DNA of 64,000 nucleotides from JBGPLJ01 sp035644395. Its GTDB lineage: Bacteria > Pseudomonadota > Gammaproteobacteria > Steroidobacterales > Steroidobacteraceae. The DNA lies in contig DASQOR010000059.1 in the NCBI GenBank assembly GCA_035644395.1, forward strand, positions 174,921 to 238,920. Reading direction: 5' to 3'. A program made the translations under genes and the position numbers. The first letter of the stretch is position 1. Each line of letters opens with the position of its first letter. The notes under the pieces are model-generated. The model searched no databases and was not told where the DNA came from. It saw only the letters and a program-made list of their open reading frames with translations. Shown in pieces: positions 7,571-16,703 of the stretch.

Positions 7571-9473
7571 AGGTGCGGCCGGCGAGCGGCGCCCACGCAG
7601 CGGTGATCGGATTGCCGCCCGGCCCCGGTAGCGGCCGGATGAGCGGATCGAAGTCCGTTTGACGGCGGTTCGCCACATTCAGCGCGTTCACAAACAGGGC
7701 GACCTTGCCGAAGCGCATCTCCCCGAGGACATTGATTTCGAAATAGCCGGGGCTGACAGACCGGTATGGGTTGTCATGCAGTGCCTGCTGACCCGTGTAG
7801 TCGATCTCGATGCCGAAGCGCCCGCGACTCTCGACCTCGTAGATGCCATCGAGTGAAATCGTCTCGTGCGGGATCCGGTCGGGCCGCGTTCGCGCACCGT
7901 CGCCGGCGGATTCGGTCGCGTCGATCAGGCTCCAGGCTGAAATGACATGGAGGGATCCGCGCGTGTAGCCGACCAGGACTTCGGCGCCCGGCGCGCGCCA
8001 CGGCCCGGCGGCGTTGATGACCTCGATACGATCGCCCGTGATCGCGCGGGTCGCGAGCGGGTCGCGCACTTCGGAGTAGAAGACGCTGGCGTTGACGTCC
8101 CAGCCCTCATCCGACCACTTGGCGTCGATGGCTGCCGTTCTCGCGCGCTCGGGCCGCAAGCCCGCGAGCGGCGCGACCACGCCGAGTCCCGTCTCCTCGA
8201 CGTCATCGACGAACGGCGTCGGCGCGGCGAAGCCGCCGGCGATGGAGGCACGCAGGCTCCATTCACTTCCAGGTCGACGCAGCAACGCCGATAGTCGCGG
8301 GCTGAAGAAGCTGCCGACTGAACCCAGCGCGTCCAGACGTGCGCTCGCCGCCAAAGTCATCCAGGCATTCGCACGGAATTCGTCCTGTGCGAACGCTGCG
8401 GCGCCGGCATGCCGGTAACTGACGCCCGGCACCGAATGCGCGTCGAGGTCGTCGCGCGATGCTGCGAGCCCGATCACCCATCGATGACCGGCGTGATCGC
8501 CGTTGGCGGTTGCTTCGGCAAGTGCCGTGCGCCGGGTGGACGGGGTCGGCGATCCGCCGAAAGTGCGATCCTGCTGGTCGGAAGTCAGCGAGACTCGCAC
8601 GCTCAACGAAGCCTGGTCGTTGATCGGTGATTGCAGCAGCGCTCCGATATCGTAGCGCCGGGTTTCGAGCGCTTCGTCGAAGCTTGCGCCGCCGGGTAGG
8701 GTACGCCCCGGAGACGTGCCGCCCTCGCGGTGTTCATCGGTGACGCCAGCGGTCAGGAAGAGCGAGCGGCTGCCGCTGCCGTGCCACCACAGTCGCGGCC
8801 GCAGCGTGACTCGATGAAAGGAGGCGATGTCCAGCCAGCCATCATCGTCGACATCCTGTGGCGACTGATGATGGGCGCCTGCCGTCAACGTTCCGCCCCA
8901 GCGCCCGTCGCCGCGGCCCGTGAGAAAGGCGACGATGTCTTGACCGCCGCGTGAAGTTGCATTGGCGATGAGCGCCGGTTCGGCATCCGGTGTCTGCGAG
9001 ATCAGGTTGAGGACGCCTCCGAGGCCCGAATTGCCGTAGAGTGCGGAGACGGATCCCTTGATCACTTCGGCGCGCGCGAGGTCCAGCGGCGGTGTCTGCA
9101 GCAGGCTGAATGCATCCGGCTCGACGCCAAGCAGCGGAAGCCCGTCGGCCAGCACCAGAGTGTCCCGTTCGGGGAATCCGCGCAGTCGCATGCCAGCTCC
9201 GCTCAAGCCCGCTGCCGACGTCTGCACGCGAATCCCGGGAAGCTCCTTGAGCAGTGCGGTCACCGCACCGGGTTGTATCGTCGAGTTTTCCTCGATTTCC
9301 CCGGCGGGCACCGCCTCGACCCGGAGCGGTTGGTCGCGGATCATGCCCGGCGAGCGGGTCGCGTTGACCACGATGGTATCGAGCTCACTGTCATCGTCGG
9401 GGTCCGCGGCGGGTGCCGGCAAGGACATCGAGGACAGGAGTGTCAACAGGGCAATGTGGGCGCGCGTAAACAT
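7542..9473 (-). CDS. TonB-dependent outer-membrane receptor
   Basis: A 643-residue receptor from the ATG at 9473, which gives a good signal peptide (AHIALLTLLSSMSLPAPAA). A longer in-frame start at 9638 would bury it. The TonB box-like DTIVVNATR follows cleavage. The plug domain runs through LLKELPGIRVQTS, MRLRGFPERDTLVLADG and EVIKGSVSALYGNSGLGGVL, and the barrel ends in TFNLGIRVEL. Size and plug resemble BtuB/CirA-type receptors. The ligand is unknown. It lies 85 bases downstream of the exported cyanophycinase-isoaspartyl peptidase gene on the same strand, so co-expression and uptake of peptide products is a possibility. Confidence 0.92.
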   Translation of the reverse strand: MFTRAHIALLTLLSSMSLPAPAADPDDDSELDTIVVNATRSPGMIRDQPLRVEAVPAGEIEENSTIQPGAVTALLKELPGIRVQTSAAGLSGAGMRLRGFPERDTLVLADGLPLLGVEPDAFSLLQTPPLDLARAEVIKGSVSALYGNSGLGGVLNLISQTPDAEPALIANATSRGGQDIVAFLTGRGDGRWGGTLTAGAHHQSPQDVDDDGWLDIASFHRVTLRPRLWWHGSGSRSLFLTAGVTDEHREGGTSPGRTLPGGASFDEALETRRYDIGALLQSPINDQASLSVRVSLTSDQQDRTFGGSPTPSTRRTALAEATANGDHAGHRWVIGLAASRDDLDAHSVPGVSYRHAGAAAFAQDEFRANAWMTLAASARLDALGSVGSFFSPRLSALLRRPGSEWSLRASIAGGFAAPTPFVDDVEETGLGVVAPLAGLRPERARTAAIDAKWSDEGWDVNASVFYSEVRDPLATRAITGDRIEVINAAGPWRAPGAEVLVGYTRGSLHVISAWSLIDATESAGDGARTRPDRIPHETISLDGIYEVESRGRFGIEIDYTGQQALHDNPYRSVSPGYFEINVLGEMRFGKVALFVNALNVANRRQTDFDPLIRPLPGPGGNPITAAWAPLAGRTFNLGIRVEL

Positions 9474-9558
9474 GACGAACTGCCATGACCATGCAGACAC
9501 GGACAGGGTTCCGCGCCGCAGGACCTGGTCTGCGCCTTTGCGAGCCGGACCCACCCGC

Positions 9559-11523
9559 TCAATGCAGAATCTTCTCGTCGACGTAAATCGCCGTCGAAGC
9601 CGCGGCGTCCGACGTAACGACACCGCGGTACATGCCAACCGTGTTCATCGCGTAGGCGATGTGACCGGCGCCGTCCATCGCGATGAGGCCGCCGTCGCCG
9701 CCGATGCCGCCAATGCTCGCGATCGTCGCATCCGACGCCGACTGCACGCTCTCGCCCTTCCACGCGATGCGGTCGCAGACCTGGCGGGCAGCGCTCATCC
9801 GGATGAAATACTCGCCGGTCCCGGTTGCAGAAACGGCGCAAATGCCGTCGGCTGCGTAGGTGCCGGCCCCGATGATCGGTGAGTCGCCGACGCGACCCCA
9901 GCGCTTGCCCGTGGTGCCGCCCGTCGAGGTGCCTGCGGCGAGATGGCCGCTTTCATCGAGTGCCACCGCGCCGATCGTTCCGTAGCGGTGGGTCTTGTCG
10001 ATGGCGGCGGCCTGGTCCTTGCGCCATGCCTCGAGTTCCTTCCAGCGCCGCTCGGTCCGGAAATATGACGGGTCAACTTGCTCCAGGTTCTGCTCCCTGG
10101 AGAACTGGTCCGCGCCGCTGCCTGCCAGCATGACGTGCGGCGAATGTTCCATCACGGCCCGAGCGAGGCTGATGGGATTCTTCGTGCGCGTGACGCCCGA
10201 CACCGCGCCGGCCTTGCGCGTGCTGCCGTCCATGATGGAAGCGTCGAGTTCGATGCGGCCGTCGGCCGTAAAAACCGCACCTTTGCCGGCGTTGAAGAGC
10301 GGATCGTCCTCGAGCACGCGCAGCGTTGCCTCGACGGCGTCGAGGCCGGAGCCGCCGTTGCGCAGGATTGTCGCGCCGGCCTCGAGCGCGGCGTCGAGCG
10401 CCGCGCGATAGGCGGCATCCTGCGCGGGCGTGAGGTCGCTGCGCTCGATGACGCCGGCACCGCCGTGGATGGCGAGCGCCCAATGTTTCGGCGCCGGCTG
10501 CGTCGCAAGGTTCTGCACGCCGGCGAGCGTCGCGAGCGCAGCCTCGTCGAACCGGCCGTCCACGACATTGAGCGAGAACCGCGAGACCGGGCGGCTCACC
10601 TCGAAGGTCTTGAGGTCGAGCGCGCTGTCGGGACCGATCAGCGTGACCGGGATGTCGCGGAAATTGAACGGGCCGCGCGTCAGCCCGTCCGGTTCGCGCA
10701 TCGGGCGGATCAGCCAGGCATAGCCGTTGACGCGCGTGTAGAAGCGGCCGATGCCACTCGCATCGATGCAGAGCGCCGAACTCTCATCGACCCCGATTCC
10801 GGTGATCGCCGGGTTCTTCTCCTCGTGCGCGAGCCGCGCGATCATGACGATGAGCCGGCCCTGCCGCTCGCGCGCGGCGAAATGCGTGTCCGTGATGACG
10901 TTCGCCAGATAGGGGAGGTGCAGAAAGTCGCGCACCAGCGTGACGGCGCTGCCGAGCGGATGCTTGAGAGCGACCGTCGACTTGAGGCTTCCACCGTCCA
11001 TCGCGCCGTAGCTGTAAGCGCCGAGGATCGCGAGTCCCGCGCTCGTCCCGCCGATGGGCTTGCCCGCTCGCACGTGCGCGTCGAGGAGTTCGTTGAGCGG
11101 CGTGCCTTTCCAGAAGCGCACATACCTCGATTGATCGCCGCCGCCGAGAAAGATGCCGTCGGCATGGCGCACGATGTCGAGCACCTTCGGATCGCTCGCG
11201 GCGCTGCGGTCGGAGAAAACGATCGTTTCGACGGAGGTTGCGCCGCCAATTTCCGCGAGGAAGCCGTTCTGCAGGTCGTCCGCGTATGACGCGCGCAGGA
11301 AGACAATATGCCCGTGGCCGGCCTGCTCGACGAACCAGTGAAAAGCCGGCGCGGCCCACTCGCCGCCGCCCATCAGCATCATACCGGGCGCTGTCTTGCC
11401 GGGTGTCGGGGCGGTGAGGTTGCCCGCGTGATAATAGGCATAGGGTGGCGCGCTCTTGCCATCGGCCGCGAAGCCGACGAAGGCGAGCGCGACACAAGCG
11501 ACGAGTCGCTGAAAGTTCGACAT
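9559..11523 (-). CDS. Exported cyanophycinase-like / isoaspartyl peptidase (Ntn-hydrolase) fusion
   Basis: The ATG at 11523 gives 654 residues with a signal segment (LVACVALAFVGFAA). Residues about 45-320 resemble cyanophycinase (peptidase S51-like): FLGGGDQSRYV, and a nucleophile elbow GGTSAG with S161. Residues about 345-654 are an isoaspartyl peptidase/L-asparaginase of the plant-type Ntn family: HGGAGVIER, DPLFNAGKGAVFT, the autocleavage site YGTIGAV with T516 as new N-terminal nucleophile, RVGDSPIIGAG, and GTSTGG. In two-step cyanophycin breakdown, cyanophycinase releases beta-Asp-Arg dipeptides that an isoaspartyl peptidase then splits, so the fusion would combine both steps outside the cytoplasm. 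The substrate is inferred; other beta-aspartyl peptides are possible. Confidence 0.85.
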   Translation of the reverse strand: MSNFQRLVACVALAFVGFAADGKSAPPYAYYHAGNLTAPTPGKTAPGMMLMGGGEWAAPAFHWFVEQAGHGHIVFLRASYADDLQNGFLAEIGGATSVETIVFSDRSAASDPKVLDIVRHADGIFLGGGDQSRYVRFWKGTPLNELLDAHVRAGKPIGGTSAGLAILGAYSYGAMDGGSLKSTVALKHPLGSAVTLVRDFLHLPYLANVITDTHFAARERQGRLIVMIARLAHEEKNPAITGIGVDESSALCIDASGIGRFYTRVNGYAWLIRPMREPDGLTRGPFNFRDIPVTLIGPDSALDLKTFEVSRPVSRFSLNVVDGRFDEAALATLAGVQNLATQPAPKHWALAIHGGAGVIERSDLTPAQDAAYRAALDAALEAGATILRNGGSGLDAVEATLRVLEDDPLFNAGKGAVFTADGRIELDASIMDGSTRKAGAVSGVTRTKNPISLARAVMEHSPHVMLAGSGADQFSREQNLEQVDPSYFRTERRWKELEAWRKDQAAAIDKTHRYGTIGAVALDESGHLAAGTSTGGTTGKRWGRVGDSPIIGAGTYAADGICAVSATGTGEYFIRMSAARQVCDRIAWKGESVQSASDATIASIGGIGGDGGLIAMDGAGHIAYAMNTVGMYRGVVTSDAAASTAIYVDEKILH

Positions 11524-11682
11524 TCGCGGATTTCTCCCGGGCTCGATACGGCGAACGATTGTCAGGCGGCCGATATTATGCACAAGCAGGTCGACGAAAG
11601 TGGGAGTGCTGTGGCAGTGCCAATAGCGCCTATCAATCCGGCGCCTTTCGCATGAGAATTAAGGGGAAGGGGGAATTCATCC

Positions 11683-13704
11683 ATGCCTCGTGTCAGGTTC
11701 CTGCTCTCGTTCGTCATATTGGCAGTACCGGCTGCCTTGACTGCTGCGACACCCGCGCCCGAGGCCGGTGCGCGGCGTGCGGTGACCCTCGATGACACGA
11801 CGCGCGTGCTACGGCCGAGCGACCCCAGGCTCTCTCCGGATGGGCGTTGGGTTGCCTACGAAGTTGAGGATCAGATCTACGTCGCCGCCGCGCAAAGGGG
11901 TGCTCCGCGCGCTGTCACCGCGGAGGGCACGAAGGCCTCCGATCCGCAGTGGTCGCGCGACGGGCACTCACTCTTCTTCCTGTCGGACCGCGGGGACAAG
12001 AAATGGCAAGTGTGGAAACTGCCGATCGCTACCTTCGGTGAGGCTGAGCCCATCACCTCAGTGGATCGCGGCATCGACAAACTCAATCTCTCGCCGGATG
12101 AGTCACGACTGCTGCTGACCGTACGAGGCAATACCGGACAGAAGCCCGACGATTCCGCCAAGGCGCCGCCGGGGGAGAAGCCGAAGCCCGCCCCGTGGGT
12201 GATTACGCGGCTGCAGATGAAGCAGGACGCGGAGGACGGCTACCTCGTCAGCGATCGCGCCGAACACATTTATGTCTACGACAGTGCGTCGAAGAACCTG
12301 CGCCAGATCACCTCGGGTGAATACTCCGAATCCGAACCCGCGTGGTCGCCGGATGGCACCCGCGTGGTCTTCGTGAGCAATCGCGAGAAGGAGCCCGATG
12401 CGACTTACCGCTCCGACCTCTGGCTGGTCGATGCCGGTAACACCGATCGCGGCAAAACCCTTCAGCGTCTGACGGATGACGAGCAGACGAAGGACTCGCC
12501 GGTCTTCAGCCCGGATGGCAAGACCATCGCCTACATCACGGCGGAAGACGGGGTCTACGCCTTGCAGCAGATTGCCGTGATTCCTGCGAGCGGGGGTTCG
12601 CCGCGGATCCTGACGCTGGGCCTCGAGCGGTGGATCACGAGTTTCCGCTTCTCGCCCGACAGTGAATGGATCTATTTTCTCTACGAGAATCACGGCGGCA
12701 CTCACCTTGGCCGCGTGCGGGTGCGCGACGGCAAGCTCGAGCGCCTGCTGGAAGGTGAACGAGCGATTTCGGCGATGGATGTCGCTGCCAACGGCACGGT
12801 GGCCGCGCGCATCGAGAACTTGAACGATCCGCCGGAGATCTACTCGTTCGCCCACGGCAAGCTCACGCGACTGTCGGCTATCAACGATGCCTTGCTGCGC
12901 GAGGTCGCCATCGGCAACAAGGAAAAGGTGGAGTTCAAGAGTCCGGACGGCACATCGGTGGAAGCCTTCGTGACCAAGCCGCCCGGCTTCGACGCCGCCC
13001 GCAAGTACCCGACGATTCTGCACATCCATGGCGGTCCCGTCAGCCAGTTCACCTACGGATTCGATGCCGAATTCCAGTACCTCGCGGCCAGCGGCTACGT
13101 GATCGTCGAACCCAATCCGCGCGGCTCCACCGGTCGCGACCAGGCCTTCATTCGCGCGATCTACCGGACCTGGGGAATGAAGGACTACGACGATGTCATC
13201 GCCGCCGTCGATCACGTGATCAAGCTTGGGATTGCGGACCCCGAGCGACTGGGCGTGACGGGATATTCCTACGGTGGCTACATGACCAACACGGTGATCA
13301 CGCGCACGACGCGTTTCAAGGCGGCCGTTTCCGGTGCAGGGCACAGCCTCCTCATCGCCAACTACGGACACGATATTTACCAGAAGTGGTACAACTGGGA
13401 GCTCGGTACGCCGTGGGAAAATCCCGAGCTCTACGCGCGGTTGTCGCCGCTGTTGCAGGCGACCAAAGTTGAGACGCCGACCCTCTTCATGGGCGGCCGC
13501 GACGACTGGAACGTACCCGTGTTGAATGCGGAGCTCTTCTATGAGGTACTCCGCAAGCGCGGCATCGAGACGCAGCTCGTCGTCTATCCCGGTTTCCACC
13601 ACACCGATTGGTCTCAAGAATCCGATAAGGACTACCTGCTCAGACTTCGCGAGTGGTTCGATCACTATCTCCACGTCGGACCGGCGCAGGTGGCAATCCA
13701 TTGA
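11683..13704 (+). CDS. S9 family peptidase (dipeptidyl/acylaminoacyl-peptidase type)
   Basis: A 673-residue exported prolyl-oligopeptidase-family enzyme. A strong ribosome site (AAGGGG) precedes the ATG, and a signal peptide (LSFVILAVPAALTAA) ends near residue 24. Residues about 35-400 form a TolB/WD-like beta-propeller with repeated SPDG motifs (LSPDGRW, WSPDGTR, FSPDGKT). The alpha/beta-hydrolase domain has the nucleophile S529 in GYSYGGYM, D607/D608 in GGRDDWN and H639/H640 in PGFHHTDW. It releases short peptides or acyl-amino acids in the periplasm. Its stop overlaps the probable TTG start of the next gene (TTGA), coupling it to a TPR-sulfotransferase. Confidence 0.93.
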   Translation: MPRVRFLLSFVILAVPAALTAATPAPEAGARRAVTLDDTTRVLRPSDPRLSPDGRWVAYEVEDQIYVAAAQRGAPRAVTAEGTKASDPQWSRDGHSLFFLSDRGDKKWQVWKLPIATFGEAEPITSVDRGIDKLNLSPDESRLLLTVRGNTGQKPDDSAKAPPGEKPKPAPWVITRLQMKQDAEDGYLVSDRAEHIYVYDSASKNLRQITSGEYSESEPAWSPDGTRVVFVSNREKEPDATYRSDLWLVDAGNTDRGKTLQRLTDDEQTKDSPVFSPDGKTIAYITAEDGVYALQQIAVIPASGGSPRILTLGLERWITSFRFSPDSEWIYFLYENHGGTHLGRVRVRDGKLERLLEGERAISAMDVAANGTVAARIENLNDPPEIYSFAHGKLTRLSAINDALLREVAIGNKEKVEFKSPDGTSVEAFVTKPPGFDAARKYPTILHIHGGPVSQFTYGFDAEFQYLAASGYVIVEPNPRGSTGRDQAFIRAIYRTWGMKDYDDVIAAVDHVIKLGIADPERLGVTGYSYGGYMTNTVITRTTRFKAAVSGAGHSLLIANYGHDIYQKWYNWELGTPWENPELYARLSPLLQATKVETPTLFMGGRDDWNVPVLNAELFYEVLRKRGIETQLVVYPGFHHTDWSQESDKDYLLRLREWFDHYLHVGPAQVAIH

Positions 13705-15716
13705 GATCCGCCCGGCCACCGGAAAGCAGCATCACCGCTGCGCTCGGGGCGCTCGCAGCCGGCGATGCGCGGCGCGCAGAGTCCGTCTCCCGCGCAAGCC
13801 TGGTTGAGGATCCGAATTCCGTGGACCACCTGCGCCTCCTCGGCCGCGCGTTGACGATGCAGTCGCGGCTTGCGGAGGCTGAGCAATCGTTGCGCCAAGC
13901 GCTGGCGCTGCGGCCGGAATTTGCGCCCCTGCACGAAGACCTCGGAGGCATCCAGTCGAGGCAACGACGCCTCGAGGAAGCCGTTGCGAGTTTTGAGACC
14001 GCGCTGCGACTCGATCCCCGCCTGCCGCTCGCCCGCAAGTCGCTGGGCCGGTCGCTTGCGGAGCTTGGACGCGGCGACGAGGCGGACGCGACGCTCCAGT
14101 CATGGCTCGAGCAGGATCCTCAGCGGCTGAACGTCGCGGTCGCGCTCGATCACCTCAAGGCCGGGCGCAAGGACGAGGCCATTTCGACGCTGCGCAAGGA
14201 GCTCAGGGAGCATCCCGAAAACGTGGATGCATTGCACACGCTGGCGCAGGCGTATTGGGGCGACGAGAAACGGTTATCAGACACCGAAGCGCTGCTTCGC
14301 AGGGCAACGGAGCTCGCGCCCGGGCTCGTGCCGGCCTGGATCCTGCTTGGCATGCTGCTGCACGGGGCCGACCGTTCCGAGGAGGCCATCCAGTGCTACC
14401 GGCGCGTCATCGACATCGAGCCCGATAGTGCCGCGGCGTGGTCGGGGCTCGGCGCGGACTACGCGCAGATCGGCGACATGGAGCAAAGCGTCGCCGCCTA
14501 CGCGCGCTCCATCGCGCTGCAACCCGGCGTGCCCGGCATTCACATGAGCCATGCGCACGCGCTGAAATCCCTGGGACGTCAGCCGGAGGCGCTCCGCGAA
14601 TATCGGGCGGCCATCGCGCAGAAGCCGGACTTCGGCGAAGTGTATTGGAGCATGGCCAATCTCAAGGTCTTCCGCTTCGAGCCCGGGGAAGTCGCTGCCA
14701 TGGAAGAGCAGGTGAAGCGCGAGGACTTGAGCCCGAGCGCCGACGTGCATTTCAGGTTCGCGTTGGGCAAAGCCTGCGAGGACGCCGGCGATTACGATCG
14801 CGCGTGGGAGTTCTATCACACGGGCAATCAGCGGCAGCGGCCGCTCGTGTCCTACGATCCCGTGGGATTCGAGGTTCGCCAGGAGGAAATCGCGGAAGTC
14901 TTCAGCCGCGGGTTTCTTGACGAAAAGGGCGGGCAGGGCTTCGAGTCGGACGCTCCCATTTTCATCGTGGGCTTGCCGCGGTCCGGCTCGACGCTCATCG
15001 AGCAGATACTCGCAAGCCACAGCCAGGTGGAAGGCACGCTGGAGCTCCCGACGCTCGGCGAAATCGCGGTGTCGGTTGGACGGTACCTGCGTGGCCGCAC
15101 GGAATATCCCGAAGCCGTGCGCGAGCTGACGGGACGTGACTTTCGCGCCTACGGAAAGGAATACATCGATCAGACGAAGACCTACCGCACGACCGGCAAG
15201 CCGTGCTTCACCGACAAGCTGCCCAACAACTTCTCGCACATCGGCTTCGCGCACCTGATCCTGCCCCATGCGAAGATCATCAACGCGCGGCGACATCCGC
15301 TCGACAGCATCCTCGGGAGCTACAAGCAGCTCTTCGGCAAAGGGCAGCACTTCACCTACGACATGGTCGAGCTGGCGCTCTACTACCGCCAATACCACGA
15401 GCTCATGCGACATTGGCACCGTGTACTGCCTGGCAAGGTGCTCGATGTGCATTACGAGGAGACGGTCGGAGATCTCGAGTCGCAGGTGCGGCGCATCCTC
15501 GAGCACTGCGGCCTCCCGTTCGAAGACGCCTGCCTGCGATTCCACGAGAGCACTCGCGCCGTGCGGACGGCGAGCTCCGAGCAGGTCCGCCAGCCGCTTT
15601 ACACGCGCGCGCTCGGCACCTGGCGGCGCTACGCCAAGCACCTTCAGCCGTGGCAGGAAGAACTCGCCGACATCATCGCGGAGCTGCCCGAGAGCGTGCG
15701 CAACGCCGGACTGTAG
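13701..15716 (+). CDS. TPR-repeat sulfotransferase
   Basis: About 671 residues from a TTG at 13701 that overlaps the peptidase stop; an ATG at 13653 is an in-frame alternative overlapping by 52 bases. The first 400 residues are tandem tetratricopeptide repeats (LLGRALTMQSRLAEAEQSL, LGADYAQIGDMEQSVAAYA, and so on). The C-terminal part is a PAPS-dependent sulfotransferase: the 5'-phosphosulfate loop is IFIVGLPRSGSTLIEQIL, and the 3'-phosphate site is NARRHPLDSILGSY. It transfers sulfate to a protein or glycan acceptor bound through the TPRs, as in tyrosylprotein-type enzymes. No signal peptide is seen. Coupling to an S9 peptidase suggests a shared peptide pathway. Confidence 0.9.
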   Translation: MRSARPPESSITAALGALAAGDARRAESVSRASLVEDPNSVDHLRLLGRALTMQSRLAEAEQSLRQALALRPEFAPLHEDLGGIQSRQRRLEEAVASFETALRLDPRLPLARKSLGRSLAELGRGDEADATLQSWLEQDPQRLNVAVALDHLKAGRKDEAISTLRKELREHPENVDALHTLAQAYWGDEKRLSDTEALLRRATELAPGLVPAWILLGMLLHGADRSEEAIQCYRRVIDIEPDSAAAWSGLGADYAQIGDMEQSVAAYARSIALQPGVPGIHMSHAHALKSLGRQPEALREYRAAIAQKPDFGEVYWSMANLKVFRFEPGEVAAMEEQVKREDLSPSADVHFRFALGKACEDAGDYDRAWEFYHTGNQRQRPLVSYDPVGFEVRQEEIAEVFSRGFLDEKGGQGFESDAPIFIVGLPRSGSTLIEQILASHSQVEGTLELPTLGEIAVSVGRYLRGRTEYPEAVRELTGRDFRAYGKEYIDQTKTYRTTGKPCFTDKLPNNFSHIGFAHLILPHAKIINARRHPLDSILGSYKQLFGKGQHFTYDMVELALYYRQYHELMRHWHRVLPGKVLDVHYEETVGDLESQVRRILEHCGLPFEDACLRFHESTRAVRTASSEQVRQPLYTRALGTWRRYAKHLQPWQEELADIIAELPESVRNAGL

Positions 15717-15723
15717 TTCATTG

Positions 15724-15749
15724 GAAAAAGCCGCCCATGGCGCTTTTTC
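15724..15749. terminator. Bidirectional rho-independent terminator
   Basis: GAAAAAGC at 15724-15731 pairs with GCTTTTTC at 15742-15749, and an inner GCC/GGC pair extends the stem with one bulged base. The A-run on one side and T-run on the other let it stop transcription from both convergent genes ending at 15716 and 15753. Confidence 0.8.
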
Positions 15750-15752
15750 AGT

Positions 15753-16676
15753 TCATTCGAAAGGCCAGACCTCGAGGCCGTGGATGGCATTCCTGAGGTC
15801 CATCGTCAGGTTCACCGAGAGCACGCGCTCGTTTTTCGCGAGGTCGTAGATCGAGACGGTTGACGGCGACGAGCCGCCCGCCACCACGCTGTCCGAAAGC
15901 ACGGCGAGCCCGCGCGCAAAGCCCTGGCGCGCGATCTTGCTGTCATCGAAATCGCGGTACTGAAGCAGGTCGTCGGCGTAGCGCGGCACGCTGAGCGCCC
16001 GGTCTTCCGTGCCCGCGCCGCGCCCGACATATCGCAGGACGTCCGCCTCGGTGTCGTTGAACAACACGCCGTCTCGGAAGGGTCTCGCATTGTGGGTGCC
16101 CGGCGGCAGTTCCACCGCCATCTGGATCTGGTTGCCGTTGTAGAGCAGCATCCCGCCGGTCCTCAAGCCCGACAGGTACATGCCGCCTCGCGCGCACTGC
16201 ACGTTATTGAGGTGCAGCTTGTTGAGCATGAGCGGGCCGTCATCCTTCGACGGGTCGTAGGCGCGCCAGCGGAACCGAAAGAGCTCGGTCTCCACGTGCA
16301 TCGCCCAGGCAAACGCCTTCTTGTCGAGGTCGAACGCGAGGATGCTGTCGTAACCGGTCGAGGTCAGGTAGAGGGTCCGTTCCCAGACCGCGATCTCGTG
16401 ACAATGCTTGAGATAGGCATTGCGCCAGGAACCGATCGGGCGGAAATCCGGCGTGTAGGCGAAGAGCTCGTCACTCGCGGCGATGTAGACGACGTCGCCG
16501 TCGAAGGCGATGCCGCGCAGGCCCCGGTCCCAGCCGCGACCCTGCCAATCGATGTTCGCGGAATTCCAGTCGACGGCCTGGCGAATCTCGCGCTGGTCGA
16601 GGTCGATCACGTAGACGCCGCCATGGCTTTCGCCCTGGTGGCTACCGCGCACGACGGAGGTCGTAACGACCTTCAA
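15753..16676 (-). CDS. Beta-propeller-like protein of unknown function
   Basis: A 307-residue protein made of repeated beta-strand blocks: GVYVIDLDQREIRQAV, RGIAFDGDVVYIAASDELF, HEIAVWERTLYLTSTGYDS, ILAFDLDKKAF, STVSIYDLAKNERVL. These are the mark of a beta-propeller. It recalls the DUF4915/TIGR03032-type proteins found near TPR-sulfotransferases, but I am not certain of the family. No signal peptide is seen. It is 27 bases downstream of a TonB receptor on the same strand and convergent to the S9 peptidase-sulfotransferase pair. No catalytic motif was recognised; a scaffold or recognition role is only a guess. Confidence 0.65.
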   Translation of the reverse strand: MKVVTTSVVRGSHQGESHGGVYVIDLDQREIRQAVDWNSANIDWQGRGWDRGLRGIAFDGDVVYIAASDELFAYTPDFRPIGSWRNAYLKHCHEIAVWERTLYLTSTGYDSILAFDLDKKAFAWAMHVETELFRFRWRAYDPSKDDGPLMLNKLHLNNVQCARGGMYLSGLRTGGMLLYNGNQIQMAVELPPGTHNARPFRDGVLFNDTEADVLRYVGRGAGTEDRALSVPRYADDLLQYRDFDDSKIARQGFARGLAVLSDSVVAGGSSPSTVSIYDLAKNERVLSVNLTMDLRNAIHGLEVWPFE

Positions 16677-16703
16677 GGAATGCCCAGCCTCAATCGGCTG
16701 AGG

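Noticed and set aside
9474..9558. Possible cobalamin riboswitch before the TonB receptor at 7542-9473 (minus-strand GACCAGGTCCTGC resembles a B12 box)
   Set aside because: The conserved AGGAGACC core is missing, the region before the receptor is only 85 bases, and no GCCACTG or paired stems were found.
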